A stretch of 28,324 nt of DNA from UBA3537 sp038106885 (GCA_038106885.1 JAYNFX010000019.1:1-28324); one strand, 5' to 3'; positions 16,498 through 24,027 are shown, numbered from the stretch's first letter. The notes: a model not told the origin generated them from the letters alone. A program made the numbers and translations.

Positions 16498-16833
16498 ATG
16501 AGTAAAACTTATTATAACCCTGAGGATCTAAAAAAATTTAGTGATATTACTAACTGGAATAAAGAAATTGGAGAAAAATTTTTTGATTACTACTCAAAAG
16601 TTTTTGAGGAAGGGTCATTAACAGCAAGAGAAAAATCACTTATAGCCTTAGCTGTTTCTCACGTAGTAAAATGCCCTTATTGTATAGATGCCTACACCAA
16701 AGATGGGCTTGAAAAAGGAATAACTAAAGAAGAGATGATGGAAGCAGTTCACGCTGGAGCTGCAATTGAAAGTGGAGCGACATTAGTACATGGCGTACAA
16801 ATGATGAACAAGTATAATAAATTGTCAATGTGA
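16498..16833 (+). CDS. Arsenosugar biosynthesis-associated peroxidase-like protein (AhpD/CMD fold)
   Basis: A 111-residue alpha-helical protein of the carboxymuconolactone decarboxylase/AhpD superfamily. It carries the redox motif CPYC (Cys59, Cys62) after LIALAVSHVVK, and the following HAGAAIESGATLVHGVQM block. The histidine that normally follows CxxC in AhpD is Tyr66 here, which I recall as a trait of the subfamily found next to ArsS-type radical SAM proteins. Its exact role is unknown; a thiol-redox or peroxide-handling function for the arsenical intermediate is plausible. Its stop is 1 nt from the arsS start (TGAAATG), so the two are surely coupled. It is the first gene of the plus-strand cluster. 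Confidence 0.85.
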   Translation: MSKTYYNPEDLKKFSDITNWNKEIGEKFFDYYSKVFEEGSLTAREKSLIALAVSHVVKCPYCIDAYTKDGLEKGITKEEMMEAVHAGAAIESGATLVHGVQMMNKYNKLSM

Positions 16834-16834
16834 A

Positions 16835-17890
16835 ATGCTAAAAAAAACATTACATAGACAGAAAAAAAAATTAGCAAACTCAAAAAACCAATTAAAATTA
16901 TTATCAGGTGGGGTTTTTGAAAATGAAAACTTACCAACTTTTAAAAGTAGTCTTGAAAAAACACAAAATTTTCCATTAAAACCCTCAAAATTAGAAATTT
17001 TACAAATTAATCTTGGCTACATGTGTAATCAAGTTTGTGCCCATTGCCATGTTGACGCTGGTCCCGATAGAAAAGAAATAATGACTAAAGACACACTAAA
17101 AACATGTCTTAACTTATGTAAATCATTAGGTGTTAAAACATTAGATTTAACTGGTGGCGCTCCAGAAATGAATCCAAATTTTAAATGGTTCGTTGAAGAA
17201 GCAAATAAAATAGGCTTTGAGGACTTTATAGTAAGATCAAATCTTACGATAATTATGTCAAATAAAAAATTTGAATACTTACCAGAGTTTTTTAAATCTA
17301 ACAATATTCGTATTATTTCTTCATTACCACACTGGACAAAAAATAAAACTGACAATCAGCGTGGTGAAGGAGTCTTTATTAATTCGATTGAAGCCTTAAA
17401 AAAACTAAATAATATTGGGTACGGAAAAGCTAATACAAACCTAAAACTTGATTTAGTTTATAACCCCTCAGGTGCTTTTTTACCTGGTGATCAAATAAGT
17501 CTAGAAAAAAAATTTAAAAAAGAATTGCAAGAGAAATTTGAAATTGAATTCAATAATTTATTGACAATTACCAATCTTCCTGTAAGTAGATTTTTAGATT
17601 ACTTAATAGCCTCAGAAAATTATGATGATTATATGGAGACATTAGTTAATGCATATAATCCAAAAACAGTAAACAAGTTAATGTGTAAAAATACTCTTTC
17701 AGTGGGATGGGATGGTTATTTATATGATTGCGATTTCAATCAGATGCTAAATCTAAAATTAAATAGTGCTGTAAATCACATTCGGGACTTAGAAAACGAA
17801 ACACAAGTGAATAGAAACATTCGTGTTTCACAACATTGCTATGGCTGTACGGCTGGATCTGGAAGTAGTTGCCAAGGAAGTGTTACTTAG
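16835..17890 (+). CDS. arsS: Arsenosugar biosynthesis radical SAM protein ArsS
   Basis: A 351-residue radical S-adenosylmethionine enzyme. The 4Fe-4S motif CNQVCAHC (Cys64, Cys68, Cys71) lies after LEILQINLGYM, and DLTGGAPEMNP (104-114) is the glycine-rich SAM-contacting strand. The C-terminal part has Cys284 (LMCKNTL), Cys299 (DGYLYDCDFNQM) and a terminal HCYGCTAGSGSSCQG with Cys335, 338 and 346, the ArsS-type (DUF3641) signature. In cyanobacteria, ArsM plus ArsS make dimethylarsinoyl-5'-deoxyadenosine, transferring the 5'-deoxyadenosyl group to methylated arsenic. Some family members are selenoproteins; here all positions are cysteine. It is followed 3 nt later by the CofC-like transferase. 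Confidence 0.92.
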   Translation: MLKKTLHRQKKKLANSKNQLKLLSGGVFENENLPTFKSSLEKTQNFPLKPSKLEILQINLGYMCNQVCAHCHVDAGPDRKEIMTKDTLKTCLNLCKSLGVKTLDLTGGAPEMNPNFKWFVEEANKIGFEDFIVRSNLTIIMSNKKFEYLPEFFKSNNIRIISSLPHWTKNKTDNQRGEGVFINSIEALKKLNNIGYGKANTNLKLDLVYNPSGAFLPGDQISLEKKFKKELQEKFEIEFNNLLTITNLPVSRFLDYLIASENYDDYMETLVNAYNPKTVNKLMCKNTLSVGWDGYLYDCDFNQMLNLKLNSAVNHIRDLENETQVNRNIRVSQHCYGCTAGSGSSCQGSVT

Positions 17891-17893
17891 TAT

Positions 17894-18514
17894 ATGAAAA
17901 AGGAATTATTAATAATTTTTGTAAAAAACCCAATTATAGGTCATGTAAAAACCCGACTGGCTGCTAAAATTGGTGATAAATTGGCATTAAAAGTTTACAA
18001 AGAATTGACAAAACATACTGCTTTAATTACTAAAAAAATAAAAGCCCATAAAAATGTTTATTATTCTAAAGAAATTTTGAAAAATGATATTTGGAATGAA
18101 ACACATTTTCAAAAAAGAATACAATCTGATGGAGATTTGGGTGAACGAATGAAAACTGCTTTTAATGATGGGTTTAATGACGGTTATAATAAAGTAATTA
18201 TTATTGGTAGTGACATATATAGTTTAGAAAAATCTGATATTGAAAAAGCTTTTCATCAATTAAATTTTCATGATGCTGTTATAGGGCCAGCTACTGACGG
18301 TGGATATTATCTGTTAGGCCTCAGATCTAATTTTTCTTCCATTTTTGATGGAAAAGAATGGAGTTCAAAAAATGTTTTATATGAAACATTAATTGACTTA
18401 AAATCAAAATCATTTTACTTACTGGATTATAAAAATGATATTGATAATTATGATGACTTATTAAAAGAAAAAAAATTATTAAAAAAACTAAAAATTAATG
18501 CTGAAAATTATTGA
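17894..18514 (+). CDS. TIGR04282-type (DUF2064/CofC-like) arsenosugar-associated glycosyltransferase
   Basis: A 206-residue GT-A/nucleotidyltransferase-fold protein. It begins LLIIFVKNPIIGHVKTRLA (5-23), the family signature near the nucleotide site, then has GDLGERM (80-86), IIGSDIYS (103-110) with the metal-binding aspartate Asp107, and GPATDGGYYLLG (131-142). The family resembles 2-phospholactate guanylyltransferase but is genomically tied to ArsS and is thought to act on the sugar part of arsenosugars; the donor and acceptor are unproven. Its end overlaps the PNP gene by 17 nt in another frame. It starts 3 nt after arsS. Confidence 0.85.
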   Translation: MKKELLIIFVKNPIIGHVKTRLAAKIGDKLALKVYKELTKHTALITKKIKAHKNVYYSKEILKNDIWNETHFQKRIQSDGDLGERMKTAFNDGFNDGYNKVIIIGSDIYSLEKSDIEKAFHQLNFHDAVIGPATDGGYYLLGLRSNFSSIFDGKEWSSKNVLYETLIDLKSKSFYLLDYKNDIDNYDDLLKEKKLLKKLKINAENY

Positions 18515-19310
18515 TGAAACTGTTGAGTTTCTAAAAAACAAAAAATTTGATTCTGCAGAAGTAGGAATAATACTGGGAACTGGATTAGGAAAATTAATTG
18601 ATGAAATTGAAATAATTCAAGAAGTAAGTTATAACCAAATACCAAATTTCCCAACAGCAACAGTAGAATTCCATAAGGGTAAACTAATATATGGTATAAT
18701 TGAAGGGAAAAAAACAATTGTTATGCAAGGTCGATTTCATGTTTATGAAGGATACTCCCAAAAAGACGTTACCTATCCTATAAGAATCATGGGTGCATTA
18801 GGCGTAAAAACACTACTAGTTTCTAATGCTTCTGGAGCAATTAATTTAAAATTTAAAAAAAGTGAATTAATGCTAATTGACGATCATATTAATCTCCAGG
18901 GGGGATCACCACTAGCTTTTAAAGGAGTAGAACAACTTGGGGAACGCTTTGTTGACATGAGCGTGCCTTATGATAAAGAAATTAATGGAGCTTTGATAAA
19001 AATTGCAAAAGATAAAAAGATAGTACTTCACAAAGGAGTTTATGCTAGTGTTTATGGACCTCAGTTGGAAACAAAAGCTGAGTATAGAATGCTTAGTATT
19101 ATTGGAGCAGATGCTGTTGGAATGAGTACTGTCCCAGAAGTAATTGTCGCAAATCATTTAGGAATTCGTGTAGCTGCAGTTTCTGTGCTTACTGACGAAT
19201 GTAATCCTAATAACTTAAATCCAATTGATGTTGATGATATTATGAAAATGGCATCATTAGCAGAGCCTAATATGATAATTCTATTTAAATCATTGCTCAA
19301 AGAACTTTGA
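18498..19310 (+). CDS. Purine-nucleoside phosphorylase (trimeric PNP/MTAP family)
   Basis: A 270-residue phosphorylase that splits purine nucleosides with phosphate into base and (deoxy)ribose-1-phosphate. Motifs: GTGLG (27-31), GRFHVYEGY (78-86), SNASGA (109-114), YGPQLETKAE (186-195), GMSTVPE (208-214) and LTDECNP (231-237). The base-recognition residue that is Asn in guanosine/inosine-specific enzymes is Asp233 here, as in the methylthioadenosine phosphorylase branch, so adenine-type nucleosides may be accepted. TDEC-type residues also occur in ordinary Bacteroidota PNPs, so this is only suggestive. It overlaps the glycosyltransferase gene by 17 nt and belongs to the arsS unit, where it could release adenine from the ArsS product. 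Confidence 0.9.
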   Translation: MLKIIDETVEFLKNKKFDSAEVGIILGTGLGKLIDEIEIIQEVSYNQIPNFPTATVEFHKGKLIYGIIEGKKTIVMQGRFHVYEGYSQKDVTYPIRIMGALGVKTLLVSNASGAINLKFKKSELMLIDDHINLQGGSPLAFKGVEQLGERFVDMSVPYDKEINGALIKIAKDKKIVLHKGVYASVYGPQLETKAEYRMLSIIGADAVGMSTVPEVIVANHLGIRVAAVSVLTDECNPNNLNPIDVDDIMKMASLAEPNMIILFKSLLKEL

Positions 19311-19334
19311 TTTAATGCTATTTATATAACTTTG
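19306..19334 (+). promoter_or_regulatory. Promoter for the MerT-like gene and glycan genes
   Basis: TTTG (19306-19309), a 17-nt spacer and TAACTTTG (19327-19334) match the Bacteroidota promoter well. It overlaps the PNP stop and lies 16 nt before the ATG at 19351, so the downstream genes may be transcribed separately from the arsS unit. Confidence 0.5.
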
Positions 19335-19350
19335 CTTTTTCTTCATAATT

Positions 19351-19770
19351 ATGAAAAACAAAAAACCTAACCTAGTAATGTGGGGATTAAAATACTCATT
19401 AGGTGCTGCTATTACTGGAATTTTATGCTGTGTAGCTCCAGCTGTTTTATTTATGTTTGGGTTAATGAGTGGTATTTACGCAATATCATTTGCAGATTTT
19501 TTTTACTCAAAAGATGGTAGCATTGGTCAAGGTGCATTAATTTTGAGAATTTTAGCTATTCTTATTGGTTTATTTGGCATTTACGGCTTTAAAAAAAAGC
19601 AAAACAATTGTGAAATTGATAATAAAAAAAAACAGTTAAACTTAATCTTACTTACGTTAATCATTTTTTTGATTGGAATAGGCCTTTTTTTAAGTTTAGA
19701 AGAGTGGTCCTCTTGGTATTTTGACAAATACATTGTGCCTGCACAACAAATAGAGTTAAATTCCAAATAA
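19351..19770 (+). CDS. MerT-like three-helix membrane protein
   Basis: A 139-residue integral membrane protein with three predicted helices (about 18-42, 62-80, 97-115). The first contains a vicinal cysteine pair, Cys26-Cys27, in GILCCVAPAVLFMFGL. The only other cysteine is Cys87 in the loop between helices 2 and 3. MerT, the mercuric ion importer, has the same plan: three helices, a CC pair followed by a proline in helix 1, and cysteines in the loop. The resemblance is by layout and short motif, so the call is tentative. It has its own promoter match, sits 40 nt after PNP and 9 nt before the GT2 gene. It could move a soft metal or metalloid; substrate unknown. Confidence 0.6.
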   Translation: MKNKKPNLVMWGLKYSLGAAITGILCCVAPAVLFMFGLMSGIYAISFADFFYSKDGSIGQGALILRILAILIGLFGIYGFKKKQNNCEIDNKKKQLNLILLTLIIFLIGIGLFLSLEEWSSWYFDKYIVPAQQIELNSK

Positions 19771-19779
19771 ATAAGTCTT

Positions 19780-20472
19780 TTGAAAAGTAATATAAAAGTT
19801 ATTATTCCTGCACTAAATGAGGAGAATGCGATATCCAAAGTAATAAAAGAAATTCCTGAATTCGTTGACGAAATTATAGTTATAGATAATGGATCTAATG
19901 ATAACACATCTGTTGTAGCCAAAGAATTTGGTGCAACTGTATTGCATGAAATTAAAAAAGGATATGGATATGCTTGTTTAAAAGGCCTAAATTATATTCG
20001 AAATTTAAAAGACCGCACTGATGTAATAGTGTTTTTAGATGGTGATTACAGCGATTATCCTAATCAAATGCCAAAACTCATATCTCCAATCATCTATGAT
20101 AATTTTGACTTTGTTTTAGGTAGTAGAAAACAAATATTAAGCGAAAAAGGGGCAATGAATTCTCATCAAAGATTTGGTAATTGGCTAGCTACAACATTAA
20201 TGTCATTACTTTTTAAATCCAAATTCACAGATCTAGGACCTTTTAGAGCAATTAAGTATGATGTCCTTCAAAAGTTAAATATGTGCGATAAAACTTATGG
20301 TTGGACTGTAGAAATGCAACTTAAGATTTTAAAGCATAAGTATAAATATCTTGAGGTCCCTGTAAAATATAGAAATAGAATTGGTGTTTCAAAAGTGTCT
20401 GGTACGTTAAAAGGTAGTATCTTTGCGGGGATTAAAATTCTAACTTGGATATTTAAATACAGCCTCAAGTAA
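19780..20472 (+). CDS. Family 2 glycosyltransferase, DPM/DPG synthase-like
   Basis: A 230-residue soluble GT2 of the dolichol-phosphate mannose/glucose synthase-like group, expected to move a sugar from a nucleotide donor to a polyprenyl phosphate on the cytoplasmic face. Visible motifs: VIIPALNEE (8-16), VIDNGSNDNT (34-43), metal-binding DGD (87-89), GPFRA (153-157), WTVEMQ (175-180) and SKVSGT (204-209). There is no C-terminal membrane anchor. The start is TTG (19780-19782), the only option that leaves a normal N-terminus. Its stop overlaps the next gene's start (TAATG). It is not the TIGR04283-type transferase often paired with ArsS. Confidence 0.85.
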   Translation: MKSNIKVIIPALNEENAISKVIKEIPEFVDEIIVIDNGSNDNTSVVAKEFGATVLHEIKKGYGYACLKGLNYIRNLKDRTDVIVFLDGDYSDYPNQMPKLISPIIYDNFDFVLGSRKQILSEKGAMNSHQRFGNWLATTLMSLLFKSKFTDLGPFRAIKYDVLQKLNMCDKTYGWTVEMQLKILKHKYKYLEVPVKYRNRIGVSKVSGTLKGSIFAGIKILTWIFKYSLK

Positions 20473-21962
20473 TGTTTTTAGAGTCAATAATTATAATCAT
20501 TTACTCAACAGCACTCATACTAATTTTCATGTATGCATTAGCACAACTAAACCTGTTGTTTAATTACATAAATGCCAATAAAACAAAAAATGATTCTCCA
20601 GAATTTGATCTGACAAATCCAAACGAAATTCCCTTCGTTACCATTCAACTTCCAGTTTTTAATGAAATGTATGTAATGGAGAGATTGCTAGACAATATTG
20701 TAAAGCTTGACTATCCAATTAATAAATTTGAAATCCAAGTTCTAGATGACTCAACGGATGAATCATTAAAATCAACTTCTAAGAAGATTGATTTACTACA
20801 AAAAAAAGGATATGATATAAAGCATATTACAAGAAAAAATAGATCTGGATTTAAAGCAGGTGCTTTAAAAGAAGGATTGAAAATTGCCAAAGGAGAATTT
20901 GTAGCAATTTTTGATGCTGATTTTTTACCTAAATCTGACTGGCTAAAAAAAACTATACCTTTTTTTAAGGATAATAAAATTGGTGTTGTTCAAACTCGCT
21001 GGGGGCACATCAATAGAAATTATTCAATTCTAACCAAAGTGCAAGCTTTTGCTTTAGATGCACACTTTACATTAGAGCAAGTTGGACGTAATTCAAAAGG
21101 CCATTTTATAAATTTTAATGGGACAGCCGGGGTTTGGAGAAAAAAATGTATCATGGATGCTGGTAACTGGGAAGGAGATACGCTGACAGAAGATTTAGAT
21201 TTAAGTTATAGAGCTCAGCTAAAAAACTGGAAATTTAAATATTTAGAAGACGTAGAAACTCCTGCTGAATTACCGGTTGTAATTAGTGCAGCTAGATCTC
21301 AACAATTTAGATGGAACAAAGGTGGTGCTGAAAATTTCAGAAAAATGATTAGCCGATTATTTGAAAATAAAAATATTTCTTTAAAGACTAAAGTCCACGG
21401 GATATTACATTTATTAAATAGTACAATGTTTTTAAATGTTTTAATTGTAGGTATTTTAAGTATTCCAATGCTATATATTAAAAATGAATATTCACATTTA
21501 AAAGCTTATTTTTTTGTAATGAGCTTTTTCGTTACTAGTACACTTATATTTTTCATTTGTTATTGGTATATGTACAAAAAATCTCATGGTAATACTTTTA
21601 AAGACTTTGTGCAATATGTTGTAATGTTTTTTACATTTTTCTCAATTGCAATGGGATTTTCATTGCAAAATTCAATAGCAGTTATTGAAGGTCACATTGG
21701 TAAAAGAAGTGAATTTGTAAGAACTCCAAAGTTTAATATAAGTTCAATTTCTGATAGTTGGAAAAACAATAAATATCTACGAAAAAAACCTTCTTTGAAT
21801 GTGATTCTTGAAGGTTTACTTATGGTTTACTTTGCATTTGGAATGTATAGTGCCTTTATTGTTGGTGACCAAGGTGGAGATTTTGGTCTTTTCCCTTTTC
21901 ATTTAATGTTATTTTTAGGATTCGGTTTTGTTTTCTTCAACTCTCTAAAACCAAGAGTATAA
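20472..21962 (+). CDS. Membrane processive GT2 (cellulose/mannan synthase-like)
   Basis: A 496-residue inner-membrane glycosyltransferase. One N-terminal helix (about 5-30) is followed by a cytoplasmic GT-A domain with LDDSTD (91-96), DAD (148-150), TED (239-241) and QQFRW (277-281). These are the D, DxD, TED and QxxRW motifs of processive beta-glycan synthases. Four or more helices follow (about 310-495). The closest look is the CslA/glucomannan-synthase-like branch. There is no PilZ domain and no BcsB/BcsZ neighbour, so bacterial cellulose is unlikely. The product is unknown, perhaps a beta-linked cell-surface glycan or glycolipid. It overlaps the upstream GT2 and precedes the GT-C gene by 10 nt. 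Confidence 0.88.
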   Translation: MFLESIIIIIYSTALILIFMYALAQLNLLFNYINANKTKNDSPEFDLTNPNEIPFVTIQLPVFNEMYVMERLLDNIVKLDYPINKFEIQVLDDSTDESLKSTSKKIDLLQKKGYDIKHITRKNRSGFKAGALKEGLKIAKGEFVAIFDADFLPKSDWLKKTIPFFKDNKIGVVQTRWGHINRNYSILTKVQAFALDAHFTLEQVGRNSKGHFINFNGTAGVWRKKCIMDAGNWEGDTLTEDLDLSYRAQLKNWKFKYLEDVETPAELPVVISAARSQQFRWNKGGAENFRKMISRLFENKNISLKTKVHGILHLLNSTMFLNVLIVGILSIPMLYIKNEYSHLKAYFFVMSFFVTSTLIFFICYWYMYKKSHGNTFKDFVQYVVMFFTFFSIAMGFSLQNSIAVIEGHIGKRSEFVRTPKFNISSISDSWKNNKYLRKKPSLNVILEGLLMVYFAFGMYSAFIVGDQGGDFGLFPFHLMLFLGFGFVFFNSLKPRV

Positions 21963-21972
21963 CTATATAATA

Positions 21973-23319
21973 ATGTTTTTGAGGTCTCTTAATTTTAGAC
22001 AACTAGTAACTACTGCTGTTATTGGACTCTCTTTAATTACTTATATATTTTTTTGCTATTGTACAAAAAGACATGAGCATATTAGTATTAGCTTATGTGT
22101 TTTAGGTCTCTTCACATTTTATATTTTATTACTAAAATTGGATCTGTCTACAGAATTAATGGTAAAAATTGGATTAGTTTTTCGACTAATTATTCTAATC
22201 AGTGCTCCAAATTTATCCCAAGATTTCTATAGATTCTTTTGGGATGGTCAATTGATATTAAATGGCTTTAACCCCTACTTGAATACCCCTAATGAAATTA
22301 TAATTTCAAAACTAATATCCTTTCCTGAAATGAATGAGATTTATGAATTGATGGGTTCACTAAGCCAAAATAATTATTCCAATTACCCTCCAATTCACCA
22401 AATAATCACGTTCATAACATTATTAATAACAGACAAATCTATTATTGCTAGCATTATTAGTCTTAGATTGATTTTGATACTATTTGATTTAGGAATTTTA
22501 TTTTATGGAATTAAGCTTTTAAAAATTTTAAAAAAACCCAAAAATATAATCTTCATTTATTTTTTAAACCCCTTAGTCATTTTAGAATTAATAGGAAATC
22601 TCCACCTTGAGGGAGTAATGGTATTTTTTATGATTTTAAGCTTCTACCATCTTTATAGAAAAAGTGAAATATATTCAGGTATATTTTTAGGGTTATCAAT
22701 CTTAACTAAATTAATTCCATTAATAATATTACCTCTATTTTTATTTAGACTGGGGCTTAAAAAAAGCATTAGATTTATTGTAACAATCACTGCAGTAATA
22801 TCTACAGGTTTTGCTCCTTTTATTAATTTTAAATCTTTAATTAATTACAGTGAATCTATTAACCTTTGGTTTTCTAATTTTGAATTTAATGCAAGTATTT
22901 ATTATGCTTTAAAAGAAATTTTTAAGGGTTTTAATATAAGATTAATAGATTATATGGTTTATATAATACCTATTAGTATTTTCATTGTCTTGACTTATCT
23001 TATCTCGATGAAAAAAAATAAAACTCAAGATATTTTAACCCAATCATTAATTATTCTCACAACATATTTGTTTATTTCTACAACAATTCACCCCTGGTAT
23101 ATCATACCACTAATATTTTTAAGTTGTTTTACAAATTATAGATATCCAATATTTTGGAGTTTTACTATTTTTTTAAGCTATTTTAGTTATTATGAAATAC
23201 AAGTTAATGAGAATCATTTTTTGTTAGCAATTGAATATGGGTTAGTAATTGGAATTTTGTTTTATGAAATTTATTTTAAAAAATTAAATCATCATAAGCT
23301 GACTGACTTCAATTTCTGA
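21973..23319 (+). CDS. GT-C fold polyprenyl-sugar-dependent glycosyltransferase (GT87-like)
   Basis: A 448-residue protein with about ten hydrophobic helices. The first large loop carries SQDFYRFFWDGQLILNGFNPY (about 82-102), the acidic signature (Asp84, then WDG at 90-92) found in GT-C mannosyltransferase-like enzymes that use lipid-linked sugars on the periplasmic side. FLNPLVILELIGNLHLEGV in the middle is also typical of the flavobacterial members. With a DPM/DPG-like GT2 two genes upstream, the pair would supply a polyprenyl-P-sugar and use it; this is inference. Its last 36 nt overlap the 3' end of the convergent pseudouridine synthase gene. Confidence 0.78.
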   Translation: MFLRSLNFRQLVTTAVIGLSLITYIFFCYCTKRHEHISISLCVLGLFTFYILLLKLDLSTELMVKIGLVFRLIILISAPNLSQDFYRFFWDGQLILNGFNPYLNTPNEIIISKLISFPEMNEIYELMGSLSQNNYSNYPPIHQIITFITLLITDKSIIASIISLRLILILFDLGILFYGIKLLKILKKPKNIIFIYFLNPLVILELIGNLHLEGVMVFFMILSFYHLYRKSEIYSGIFLGLSILTKLIPLIILPLFLFRLGLKKSIRFIVTITAVISTGFAPFINFKSLINYSESINLWFSNFEFNASIYYALKEIFKGFNIRLIDYMVYIIPISIFIVLTYLISMKKNKTQDILTQSLIILTTYLFISTTIHPWYIIPLIFLSCFTNYRYPIFWSFTIFLSYFSYYEIQVNENHFLLAIEYGLVIGILFYEIYFKKLNHHKLTDFNF

Positions 23320-24027
23320 TAAATGCTTCCAATTTCCTCTGGGTAGATCTTTTTTTGTAAGAGGTCCAATTCCAACACAATCTATACTTTCAATTTCGTA
23401 TTTGAATTGAGAGAAAATTGTTCTGATAATATTATTCCCAGTATTTTTAATTTGTAATCCAATCTCATTTTTTTTTGCCCCTTCGACGTAACTAATATCT
23501 TCAACAGAAATTAATTTACCTTGGTGTTTAAATCCTTTTTTTATTGCTTTTAAGTGCTCCAAACTCATTGTGGAAAATAACTTTATATGAAAAAGTCGGG
23601 TTACTCCATTCTTGGAATTAGTAAACTTTGAATGTATCTTCTCGTCGTTAGTGAATAATAATAGTCCTAACGAGTTTCTTCCTAAACGGCCAATTGGTCT
23701 AATTTTAGATGATGATGCTTTGGAAATTAAATCCATTACGGTACGACCTTTACCTTCACTTGTTGTTGTTGCAAATCCTTTTGGTTTATTTAATAGTACA
23801 TAGGCTTTTTTCTCAGGATTAACTCTTACACCATCAAATCTTACATCATCATTTGGCTTAACTTTATATCCCATTTGAGTTATTACTTTACCATTAACAG
23901 TTACATTGCCTATTGAAATGTACATATCTGCTTCACGGCGAGAACAAATTCCAGAATTAGAAATAAACTTATTTAAACGGATTAAAGAAGAATTAGTTTT
24001 TGTTGGTTTTTTATGTTTGACAGACAT
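23284..24027 (-). CDS. RsuA/RluB/RluF-family pseudouridine synthase homologue, predicted catalytically inactive
   Basis: A 247-residue protein with an N-terminal S4 RNA-binding domain (about 14-62; IRLNKFISNSGICSRREADMYI is typical) and a pseudouridine synthase domain (about 75-247). The catalytic motif should read GRLD; here it is GRLG, with Gly116 (codon GGA) in place of the nucleophilic aspartate. The conserved tyrosine of the KLYHV-like motif is Phe146. The usual G(R/K)NRxVRR block has become TGNNIIRTIF (196-205), and the LDRV arginine is Cys217. The frame is intact with no stop, so it is a pseudoenzyme candidate rather than a broken gene. It ends the mevalonate-UbiA series, a place where flavobacteria normally keep an active enzyme. 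Confidence 0.85.
   Translation of the reverse strand: MSVKHKKPTKTNSSLIRLNKFISNSGICSRREADMYISIGNVTVNGKVITQMGYKVKPNDDVRFDGVRVNPEKKAYVLLNKPKGFATTTSEGKGRTVMDLISKASSSKIRPIGRLGRNSLGLLLFTNDEKIHSKFTNSKNGVTRLFHIKLFSTMSLEHLKAIKKGFKHQGKLISVEDISYVEGAKKNEIGLQIKNTGNNIIRTIFSQFKYEIESIDCVGIGPLTKKDLPRGNWKHLSEIEVSQLMMI

Noticed and set aside
16835..17890. ArsS as a selenoprotein
   Set aside because: Some family members use selenocysteine, but here all conserved positions are cysteine codons and there is no in-frame TGA.
14408..19770. A mercury resistance (mer) operon
   Set aside because: No merR, merA, merP or merB is present, and the two Mer-like genes are separated by genes on the opposite strand.
20472..21962. 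Bacterial cellulose synthase (BcsA)
   Set aside because: It has the processive GT2 motifs but no PilZ domain and no bcsB, bcsC or bcsZ neighbour.
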